A DNA stretch of 64,000 nt. Source: JAFMDF01 sp965277445. GTDB taxonomy: Bacteria > Bacteroidota > Bacteroidia > Chitinophagales > Saprospiraceae. How positions within the stretch are numbered: position 1 is the first letter of the stretch; every line of letters begins with the position of its first letter. Positions 52,213 through 60,500 of the stretch are shown here, piece after piece. The position numbers were made by a program, and so were the translations under genes. Under the pieces are notes generated by a model. That model saw only the letters and a list, made by a program, of their open reading frames with translations, ran no database searches and was not told the origin of the DNA. The DNA is taken from positions 186,001 through 250,000 of the forward strand of contig CBDICY010000016.1 in the NCBI GenBank assembly GCA_965277445.1, in the 5' to 3' direction.

Positions 52213-52273
52213 GAATACTTAGTAATGTTGAAAAATAAGTTCCTCCTTTTAATCTTTAGATTTAAAAAATAAT

Positions 52274-52341
52274 TATCCGTGTACCTTCATCTATCCGTGG
52301 TAGAATAGTTTTTAACACGGATAGATGAAGGTACACGGATA
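52274..52341. repeat. ATCCGTG-family hairpin, copy 2
   Basis: A perfect 26-bp stem (52274-52299/52316-52341) around a 16-nt loop; the arm starts TATCCGTG and ends TATCCGTG. Same family as 14036-14099. Confidence 0.9.
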
Positions 52342-52401
52342 GCTTCAAATGCGGATTTTATTTTTTATCTGACGCCTAACTCTCTTCTTAATGAAGGGGC
52401 T

Positions 52402-52619
52402 GTATCAAAACATACTGATTCTAACTTTTTCCGTGGTTGCTAGTTAGGATTTTCAATCCGACACCACTATTTGGCTCGCCTCTGGCGAGATTTACTTAAT
52501 GATACTAACTTTTTACTCTTGCCAGAGGCAAGAAACATAAAGGTTTCGGACAAAATGTCCTCACCAGCAACCATTTTTTGTAAAACCACGGAATCCGTTA
52601 GAATCAGGTATTTTGATAC
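52402..52619. mobile_element. 218-bp MITE-like element, copy 1
   Basis: Terminal inverted repeats GTATCAAAA extend inwards as ...TGATTCTAAC and its complement (about 23 bp). The interior is also self-complementary: CCGTGGTTGCT against AGCAACCA...ACCACGG, and CGCCTCTGGCGAG against CTTGCCAGAGGCAAG. A copy of identical length at 57101-57318 differs at about 17 positions (about 92% identity by my count). There is no coding capacity, so it must depend on a transposase elsewhere if mobile. Confidence 0.82.
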
Positions 52620-52652
52620 GACCTCTCGTCTCTACTCTCTACACTACTTATC

Positions 52653-52883
52653 TTATCTCCAATAATTATTAGCAGCTGAAATAGTTTGAAAATTAAGGGC
52701 GATTACTTGTGAGGCAGCAGTTAAACCATCCGCATTATTTGCATAATCTGGACGAAGTTTTTTAAGTACATCTACATTTGGTTGGGTAGATTTTACACCC
52801 ATTCTAGACAATTTGACGGCTAATTCAAAACCTGCTTGAGGCGTGTCAGTAATTAAAGATGGTAGCCATAATTCGTTGGACAT
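52653..52883 (-). CDS. 76-aa protein of unknown function downstream of araC-type regulator
   Basis: The ATG at 52883 gives MSNELWLPSLITDTPQ; the frame continues upstream but only through a poorly structured leader. The product is small, soluble and weakly helical (GFELAVKLSRMGVKSTQPN, LKKLRPDYANNADGLTAASQVIALN) and ends NNYWR. I recognise no family. It lies on the same strand as the AraC gene, 330 bp downstream of it, and the phased iteron array at 53068-53111 is 185 bp upstream of its start, so it may be a target of that regulator. Confidence 0.55.
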   Translation of the reverse strand: MSNELWLPSLITDTPQAGFELAVKLSRMGVKSTQPNVDVLKKLRPDYANNADGLTAASQVIALNFQTISAANNYWR

Positions 52884-53067
52884 AAGTATTAATTTTTTAT
52901 TTGATAACCTAGATAAACCGCTCAGTTGAAGTAGTATAAATGCTCCTTCCAATGGTTGAGGATTTAAAATTTAATAGCAAGGTAGGTTGATTTCTTATAA
53001 AAATACGAATGCGCTGTTCTTTAGAAAGTAGCTTTTTATTGATTAAAACAATTTAATCCCGTTATTT

Positions 53068-53111
53068 ATCACAGAAAAATCACAAAAATATCACAAAAGT
53101 ATCACGGGATG
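53068..53111. promoter_or_regulatory. phased iteron array, 4 x 11 bp (ATCAC words)
   Basis: ATCACAGAAAA (53068), ATCACAAAAAT (53079), ATCACAAAAGT (53090), ATCACGGGATG (53101) repeat at exactly 11 bp, one helical turn. AraC-type monomers read two consecutive major grooves, so four boxes fit two monomers. It lies between araC and the 76-aa gene. Confidence 0.8.
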
Positions 53112-53212
53112 AGTTTGAAAAATAGGCAAACCAATTAGCTTTTTTGAAAATGTCTTTTATTTGACATTCAGAGAAATAACAAAAGAAACTTACAAGTAGT
53201 AGGTAATTGCAC

Positions 53213-54082
53213 TTATAAATGACGAGTAGGCGTAGTTTTAAACTTGGCTTTATAGGCTTGCAGGAAACTTTCCTTATCAGCGAATCCCACATGTTTTCCA
53301 ATTTCTACAATACTAAAGTCGGTATGTGCTAAGAGTTGTTGAGCTTTAAGCAATCTTTTCTCCTTTATCCATTTAGCGGGAGTCGTCTGATAAACTTCTT
53401 TAAATTTAGTCTTAAAAGTAGCCATACTCATCTCACATAAAAAAGCCAAATCAACAATATCCAAAGCTTGAATATAATTGGTCTCCATTACTTTCTTTAG
53501 CCTAATCAAATCACCTGGATAACTGTAGGAAAATACGTCGATTACTTCTTTCTTCGAGTCTGTATTGACTAAATGATATAATAATTCTTTGGCTTTTAAT
53601 TCAAGAAAACGCGCCTGATTTGCTTGTTTTTTGGCTTCATCTAAAAGTAATCGAATACTAAATAAATAAGCCTGAAAGGAAGGATTAAGTGAAATGGGAA
53701 CGGTTGCACTTTCTTCTCTATTGGTAGCATAAGGCGAAAATTCCAATTGGTTCTCCGCAAAAAAACTAATAACCATTGGGTCAGAAATGAAAAATAAGAA
53801 GGCTTTGAATTGGTTATTAGTCGTCGATAAACTCTCAGACATAATATAAGCTCCTTTCCTAACTAAGACCGCATCTCCCTCATTCGCAAACGTTGTTGTT
53901 TCAGGCGTAACAAATTTAGCTTGCCCATGTACCACGTAAACCAAAAAGGTTTGATTAATGCTTAGTTGAACATTTTTAATGGAATCTAATTGGTGGGCAT
54001 ATTCCACAAACTTTTCTGAACCTATCAGAAGGCTTTCAAAGTTTGGATTCTTATTAAAATATTGTGGGAAATCAATATTCAT
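53213..54082 (-). CDS. AraC-family transcriptional regulator
   Basis: This 289-aa protein has an N-terminal cupin-like sensor (about 30-150; QTFLVYVVHGQAKFVTPETTTFANEGDAVLVRKGAYIMSES) and a C-terminal double HTH (about 190-289; TPAKWIKEKRLLKAQQLLAHTDFSIVEIGKHVGFADKESFLQAYKAKFKTTP). This resembles ExsA-type/AraC_N regulators with an effector-binding barrel. It is flanked on both sides by 11-bp ATCAC iteron arrays in opposite orientation; a perfect 21-bp inverted repeat (53086-53106 and 54439-54459) brackets the gene. Autoregulation and control of the small downstream gene are plausible. Confidence 0.92.
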   Translation of the reverse strand: MNIDFPQYFNKNPNFESLLIGSEKFVEYAHQLDSIKNVQLSINQTFLVYVVHGQAKFVTPETTTFANEGDAVLVRKGAYIMSESLSTTNNQFKAFLFFISDPMVISFFAENQLEFSPYATNREESATVPISLNPSFQAYLFSIRLLLDEAKKQANQARFLELKAKELLYHLVNTDSKKEVIDVFSYSYPGDLIRLKKVMETNYIQALDIVDLAFLCEMSMATFKTKFKEVYQTTPAKWIKEKRLLKAQQLLAHTDFSIVEIGKHVGFADKESFLQAYKAKFKTTPTRHL

Positions 54083-54949
54083 TCTGAGTCATTTTTTTCG
54101 TTTAAAGGGGAACTGCAAGGTAGATAAAATTATGATAAAACATTAGTGCTGATTAATCAATAATTATTATGGTAGATTGGAAGATAATAGAGCCATTCAA
54201 TAGGCAGGCTATTTTTTACAGATAGAATTATTGTTCATTTTGTAAAAGAAAAAGTAAGCTAATTAACCATTTTCAATGAAGGGGCGATTATCTGGGAAAG
54301 GTACTTACAGGAGATTTTGAGGCTAGGAGAGCTTCTTTTTTAAAAAATATTTTAGAAAAAAGCCTAATGTCCGTCAATTGACAATTGAAAAAAAGCCAAA
54401 TTTTACTTGTGTATAACATGATACTTTTGTGGTGTTCTCGTGATACTTTTGTGATATTTAGAAACTGTTAATCACAGAATTATCAATTATCACAATAGTA
54501 TAATTAGTCTAAATGAACAGATGGATTACCGCTATTTGCCATAAGGAGTTGAGAAACATACCTTTGTATTATATTTTTTCAAACTAACTTTATTACTGAA
54601 CATTGGATATTTGATGTTAGACTTATTCTGATTAGGTGTAATTAATTTGATGTATAAGTAGTTTGGAATCAATCATTTAGGTGTTTGAGAGCTAAGTGTT
54701 TGATTTATCTAATATCAAAAATATAGAATCTAACGCCAAAATTGGTAGTAGGAAGAAAACTAACGTGCTGTGGTTTATTAGTCCATAAAATAATGACTCT
54801 GTGGGCACATAAATAGAATAGCAGACACTTGTTACAAGATAAGGATTTCGGTAAAGAAATTATTAGAAAAAAAAATTAAAGTTCACGCAGCCTTTTCTTT
54901 TTATCATTTGTATAGGGTAGTGACAATAACATTAAAACATTTTTCCTTA
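54083..54949. other. 867-bp intergenic region with iteron array
   Basis: It lies between divergent araC and ECF sigma genes and must hold both promoters. Besides the iterons at 54412-54499 I see no gene or clear promoter; the region is very AT-rich. Confidence 0.5.
54412..54499. promoter_or_regulatory. opposed phased iteron arrays upstream of araC
   Basis: On the minus strand ATCAC, ATCAC, ACCAC and ATCAT words begin at 54455, 54444, 54433 and 54422, again an exact 11-bp period. On the plus strand ATCACAGAATT (54471), ATCAATT (54482) and ATCACAATAGT (54489) face them across about 15 bp. The array is about 335-370 bp upstream of araC. Confidence 0.75.
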
Positions 54950-55507
54950 ATGCAACCAAATACAGAATCGGAGCTACCAGAAATTATTCTGGGTTGCTGT
55001 CGCAATCAACGCAACAGTCAGAATGCCCTCTATAGATTGTATTATGCTTACGGCATGAGCATTGCGATTCGGTATGTAGGTACAGAAGAGGAAGCGCTAA
55101 CCATTGTGAATGATGCTTTTCTAAAAGTATTTGATCACATCAAAAGGTTTGATAAAAATCAATCTTTTAAACCTTGGTTTCGAAAAATATTGGTGAATAC
55201 AGCACTCAATTTCATCAAAAAAAAACAGAAATATAAGATGGAAGTGAATTTGGATGAAGCGGATAAAGTATCAAGTAGAGAAGAGATTTTAAGTCAAATT
55301 AATTATAAAGACCTAATTATTACTTTACAATCTTTATCCTTAGCTTATAGAACGGTCTTTAATTTATACGTAATCGACGGATTCAAGCATAGTGAGATTG
55401 CAGATATGTTAGGCATTACAGTAAGTACCTCTAAATCCAATTTAACCCGAGCCAGATTAAAACTAAAAGAATTGATTACTCAAAAAATAAATAGCCAGTA
55501 TGTCTGA
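54950..55507 (+). CDS. ECF-type RNA polymerase sigma factor
   Basis: The ATG at 54950 (MQPNTESELPEIILGC) is preferred to a TTG 14 codons upstream. The 185-aa protein has sigma region 2 (about 25-95; ALYRLYYAYGMSIAIRYVGTEEEALTIVNDAFLKVFDHIKRF, and FKPWFRKILVNTALNFIKKK) and region 4 (about 125-180; LSLAYRTVFNLYVIDGFKHSEIADMLGITVSTSKSNLTRARLKLKELI). It should direct RNA polymerase to a small set of envelope or surface genes. Its stop overlaps the start of the next gene by 8 bp, so the two are translated as a pair. Confidence 0.93.
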   Translation: MQPNTESELPEIILGCCRNQRNSQNALYRLYYAYGMSIAIRYVGTEEEALTIVNDAFLKVFDHIKRFDKNQSFKPWFRKILVNTALNFIKKKQKYKMEVNLDEADKVSSREEILSQINYKDLIITLQSLSLAYRTVFNLYVIDGFKHSEIADMLGITVSTSKSNLTRARLKLKELITQKINSQYV

Positions 55508-56852
55508 TTGGACACCAGAAGAAATAGATAAGTTGTTTCAGGATGGCTCAAAAAAATATGAATTTGAGTATAATGAAGCCGCATGGGGTAAAATGGAGGT
55601 TTTGCTCGATGACCGAAATCGGAGGAGAAGGTATCTTTTATGGTGGTTGCTAGGTGGATTATTAGGTGTTTTACTAATTGGTGGAATTTATCTTTTTAAT
55701 CTTGAAAAGCAAACTAGTATAGAAGTAACAACAATATCCAAAATACAGCAAGAAGAACAACTAACTACTCAGATTAAAGGAGAAAATACAAGGTTAAAAA
55801 AGGAAACGACTAATAGTGATGATGCCAAGATTAACCCCGAAAGTATAACGCAATCAATAAAAGTACAAAGCAACAAATTAGAAAATCCCCCTTCTAAAAC
55901 AATTCAAACACCAGAAAAACACACATTCACTACGATCGCTGAAAAGCAAACTGCAACAACTACTGTACATCCTAAAACGGTACTTCCGGCTTCAACTGCT
56001 AAGCGCTTAGCAACGGAAGCTACCACTTTAGGGCAACGAAAGACCACTAATTTACCCGTTAATCCGAAAGTACCCGTAACCCGACAAAGTACAGCAAAGG
56101 AAAATACGTCAACGTTAGTTTCAAAAAATAGAAAGACTAATTTTACGTTGGATGCTTTACCTACATTACCTAGTACAATTGATTTTACAGATGAACCAGT
56201 TTTATTAGATACCGCTTTATTAAAAACGACTTCCCCCATTCCACCAGTTATAAAACCGATCAATGACAATCATTTTGTGGTTGGTTTATTATTAGCGAGA
56301 GAGCAATCTTTTGTAGACAAAGGATTATGTGCTCCTAAATGGAAAGCAGGACTTAGTTTAGCATATCGATTTGGTGGTAAACATAGCCTTCGACTAGAAG
56401 GAAGTTATAGTCAAAAAGAATATTTAGCGAGTGGCACCAAATACAGCGCACCACAAGGGTTTTGGTTTAAAGCAACTGCGCCGCAATCCGCACAAGGATT
56501 TTGTAATATAGTGGAAATGTCGATCACAGAAAGCTATTTTTTTAACGGACACGCCAAAAGAGGCTTTTACGTAAATGCAGGGTTGTCCTCTTATTTTATG
56601 CTGAAAGAATGGTATGATTATGAGTACAGTTCCTCCGAAGATGGTTTACGTAGAGGATGGGGAACAGAGAATGAAAACCAACATTGGTTTGGAATAGGAG
56701 AAATATCCTTAGGTTATAGTCTACCATTTTCGGATAATTCTTCTTTGCAAATTGCCCCTTATGCCCAAATCCCATTAACAGGTATAGGGCATGGACAAAT
56801 TAAGTTTTTTACCTCTGGCATACAACTAAGATATAATTTCCATTTGAGGTAA
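55500..56852 (+). CDS. transmembrane (anti-sigma-like) protein with C-terminal outer-membrane beta-barrel-like domain
   Basis: This 450-aa protein has a cytoplasmic N-terminus typical of Bacteroidota anti-sigma partners (DWTPEEIDKLFQDGSKKYEFEYNEAAWGKMEVLLDDR), one membrane helix (about 44-62; YLLWWLLGGLLGVLLIGGIYLF), and a Thr/Lys/Ser/Pro-rich low-complexity linker (about 65-245). It ends in a domain of about 195 residues with alternating strands (KAGLSLAYRFGGKHSLRLEGSYS, GFYVNAGLSSYFMLKEWYDYEY, ISLGYSLPFS, GIQLRYNFHLR) ending in an aromatic-rich strand, like small outer-membrane barrels. If the barrel sits in the outer membrane, the protein would span the envelope. It overlaps the sigma gene and probably holds that sigma factor inactive. 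Confidence 0.8.
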   Translation: MSDWTPEEIDKLFQDGSKKYEFEYNEAAWGKMEVLLDDRNRRRRYLLWWLLGGLLGVLLIGGIYLFNLEKQTSIEVTTISKIQQEEQLTTQIKGENTRLKKETTNSDDAKINPESITQSIKVQSNKLENPPSKTIQTPEKHTFTTIAEKQTATTTVHPKTVLPASTAKRLATEATTLGQRKTTNLPVNPKVPVTRQSTAKENTSTLVSKNRKTNFTLDALPTLPSTIDFTDEPVLLDTALLKTTSPIPPVIKPINDNHFVVGLLLAREQSFVDKGLCAPKWKAGLSLAYRFGGKHSLRLEGSYSQKEYLASGTKYSAPQGFWFKATAPQSAQGFCNIVEMSITESYFFNGHAKRGFYVNAGLSSYFMLKEWYDYEYSSSEDGLRRGWGTENENQHWFGIGEISLGYSLPFSDNSSLQIAPYAQIPLTGIGHGQIKFFTSGIQLRYNFHLR

Positions 56853-57564
56853 ATAATATAACAAATAATTTACTATATAAAAATAAGGGTATACCATTTT
56901 ATAAAACAACTATTGGACTATTCAGAATAGAGATTAGAGACCATTAAATTAAGAGAAAAGAGACTAAATATCAGTAAATATTGACTTAAAGAGTTCATAA
57001 TGATTAAATTTCCGAAAAATGAACCTCTGTTCTTTACTCTCGGTTCTTAATAATTACCAACTATTTTAAATTACTAAACACGTTATTACAAGAAGATACT
57101 GTATCAAAAGACGCTAATTCTAACTTTTTCTGTGGTTGCTGGTTAGGGTTTTCAATCCGACACCCCTATTTGGCTTGCCTCTGGCGAGGTTTACTTAATT
57201 AGACTAACTTTTTACGCTTGCCAGAGGCAAGAAACATAAGGGTTTCGGACAAAATGTCCTCACCAGCAACCATTTTTTGTGAAACCACGGAATCCGTTAG
57301 AATCAGATGTTTTGATACAGCGCCATACCAAAAATCGATTATTTACAACCGCTGATTTTATTGATAGCGCAATATTTTTATTGTTTCATTACCTGAAACT
57401 ATTTAAGATACCTCCCTCTTGGAGCAATAAAAGGTATTGTAATAAAGTAAATTACAGCACTATTTTACTTAACAGGCAAGTATTTGCCTAATATATTTCA
57501 CCTAAATAAATAGCGTTAAATCGGCTAGTGGGCATTCTTTTGTTCTGCTTGTCCTGATCATTTA
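56853..57564. other. 712-bp intergenic region with MITE-like copy 2
   Basis: It lies between the sigma/anti-sigma pair and the giant LTD/CHRD gene on the same strand. Besides the 218-bp element at 57101-57318, I see no gene, terminator or clear promoter. A 70-codon frame from 57279 begins inside the element and looks accidental. Confidence 0.6.
57101..57318. mobile_element. 218-bp MITE-like element, copy 2
   Basis: Same length and structure as copy 1 (52402-52619), with GTATCAAAA/TTTTGATAC ends and internal arms CTGTGGTTGCT/AGCAACCA and TTGCCTCTGGCGAG/CTTGCCAGAGGCAAG. Differences from copy 1 lie partly in the outer 25 bp. Target-site duplications cannot be defined by eye. Confidence 0.82.
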
Positions 57565-60500
57565 ATGCCTAAAATTAGATTAACCATGAGATTAAATTAC
57601 TTTGTTTCCTATTGGAAACCGGGATATGTATTGTCCCAACGTCTTTCACAAAGCGTACAATTATTCGTTTTAACCTTATTATTGGTCTTTGGCTATACCA
57701 CAACTAACGCCCAAGTTATTATTAGTGAAGTATTTGCTAACGGTACTTTTGAATTGAGAAATACGGGGAACAGTACCGTCAATGTAAGTAGTTATTGGAT
57801 TTGTGATTTCCCCGATTATAGAAGATTAGATCAATTAACATTGGAGTGTGGAGATCTGAATTTAGCAGCAGGAGCAGAAGTAGTATTAACCGCTCCAGGT
57901 TTACACGAAACAGATGATTCGGAATTAGGCTTATATACTAGAAATTCATTTGGAGACGCAAGTGCCTTGATTTCTTATTTAGAATGGGGGGCTTCAGGGC
58001 ACCAAAGAGCAGGATTGGCAATCGGAAATGGTATATGGGATGGAAATGCAGCATCAGCTTTTAACAGTAGCCAATCTTTAGATAGAGGTGGTGATGGTTT
58101 TGCCGCAGCTGATTGGACGGTAAACGCTAATCCAATGGCTTGTGCTACTGGCGGTGACGGCGGTGGTGAGGTGCCAACCTGTGACGTAGATGGCGGAACA
58201 ATTTCAACTACTGATAGAACTTCTATCTGTGTAGATGGAATTGCAGATCCAATCAATGTAACCGTATCAGGTAATCCAAGCGGTTCAAACAGAGGCTGGG
58301 TGATTACGGATGATCAAAGAAATATCTTAGCATTACCAGCAGCATCACCATTTGATTTAGATGGTGCAGGACCAGGTACTTGTTTTATTTACTACATCCG
58401 TTACGAAGATGGCTTACAAGGACTAGCAGCAGGACAAAACTTAAACAACCTACAAGGATGTTGGGATTTATCTAACAGAATTGAAGTAATTAGACAAACA
58501 CCAGATGGTGGTCGAGTAACGACACAAGGAGGAATGACAGAGTTTACCGCAACGGCTGGTAATGTAATGGTTCCAGTTACCCGTACTACAGAAGCGACTG
58601 CATTAAGTTACTGGTATATCATTACTGATGATAATGACAATATTTTAGACTTTTTAAACCCAGGAGATGCTTCTCCAACAGATAACGCTACTTTAGATTT
58701 AAGTGGCGCACCAGTAGGTGTATGCCGTATTTGGGGTTGGTCTTACAGAGGTGAAGGCGATCCAATTAGAGGAGACAATATTTCTACGTTGACAGATGGT
58801 GCTTGTGAAACGATTTCTGATAATTTTATCACCGTAAACCGAGTAGCAGAGACAGGTGGAAATGATTGTGACGTAGATGGCGGAACAATCTCAACTACGG
58901 ATAGAACTTCTATCTGTGTAGACGGAATTGCAGATCCAATCAATGTAACCGTATCAGGTAACCCAAGCGGTTCAAACAGAGGATGGGTGATTACAGATGA
59001 TCAAAGAAATATCTTAGCATTACCAGCAGCCTCTCCATTTGATTTAGATGGTGCAGGTCCAGGTACTTGTTTCATTTATTACATCCGTTACGAAGATGGA
59101 TTACAAGGCTTAGCAGCGGGACAAAACTTAAATAACTTACAAGGATGTTGGGATTTATCTAACAGAATTGAAGTAATTAGACAAACACCAGATGGTGGAC
59201 AAGTAACTTTACAAAGTGGAGGAACAATCTACACGGGTACTGCGGGCGACATCATGGTTCCTGTAACTAGAACAACTTCTGCAACAGCATTAAGTTACTG
59301 GTACATCATTACAGATGATAATGACAATATTTTAGATTTCTTCAATCCAGGAGATGCTTCTCCAACGGATAATGCAACCTTAGATTTAAGTGGCGCACCT
59401 GTAGGCGTATGCCGTATTTGGGGCTGGTCTTATAGAGGCGAGGGTGACCCAATTAGAGGTGATAATATTTCTACTTTGACGGATGGTGCTTGTGAGACGA
59501 TTTCTGATAATTTCGTTACGGTAAATCGCTTAGCAGATACAGGCGGAGATGATTGTAATGTAGGTGGAGGAACAATCTCAACTACTGATAGAACTTCTAT
59601 CTGTGTAGACGGAATTGCAGATCCAATCAATGTAACCGTATCAGGTAACCCAAGCGGTTCAAATAGAGGATGGGTAATTACGGATGATCAAAGAAATATC
59701 TTAGCATTACCAGCAGCATCACCATTTGATTTAGACGGTGCAGGACCAGGTACTTGTTTCATTTACTACATCCGTTACGAAGATGGTTTACAAGGATTAG
59801 CAGCAGGACAAAACTTAAATAACTTACAAGGATGTTGGGATTTATCTAACAGAATTGAAGTCATTAGACAAACACCAGATGGTGGTCGAGTGACTTTACA
59901 AAATGGTGGAACAGAATATACGGCAACTGCTGGAAACGTAATGGTTCCTGTAACTAGAACAACTTCTGCAACAGCATTAAGTTACTGGTATATTATTACA
60001 GATGACAATGACAATATTTTAGATTTCTTCAATCCAGGCGATGCTTCTCCAACAGATAATGCAACCTTAGATTTAAGCGCAGCACCTCCAGGCGTATGTA
60101 GAATTTGGGGCTGGTCTTATAGAGGCGAAGGCGACCCAATCAGAGGTGATAATATTTCTACCTTGACGGACGGTGCTTGTGAGACGATTTCTACTAATTT
60201 TGTTAGAGTAGTTCGTCAAGAAGCAGATGTTCCAGCTACTCCAGTAAGATATACAGCTCAACTTACAGGTTCTCAAGAAGTATGTCCTAAAATTTCAACA
60301 GGATATGGTTCAGTAGAAGCGGTTTTAACAGGAAATACTTTAAAAGTAAGTGGTTCTTTTAATAACATGATCGGTAATTTCGATGCTAATGTAGCAGGTG
60401 GGGCGCATATTCACTTTGCACCAGCAGGAAGAAATGGTGCAGTTGAATTATTATTGACAACTCGACCAACAGCTGATTTAAAAGGAGGAACATTCAGAGC

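Larger units (their letters stand above)
52213..52652. other. 440-bp intergenic region with hairpin and MITE-like element
   Basis: It holds the ATCCGTG hairpin copy 2 (52274-52341) and the 218-bp element (52402-52619), between convergent genes. A 64-codon frame from 52471 lies within the element and is not a gene. Confidence 0.7.

Noticed and set aside
52471..52665. 64-codon frame inside the 218-bp element
   Set aside because: It lies mostly in the element's hairpin arms and is not kept in copy 2, where the related region has a different frame layout.
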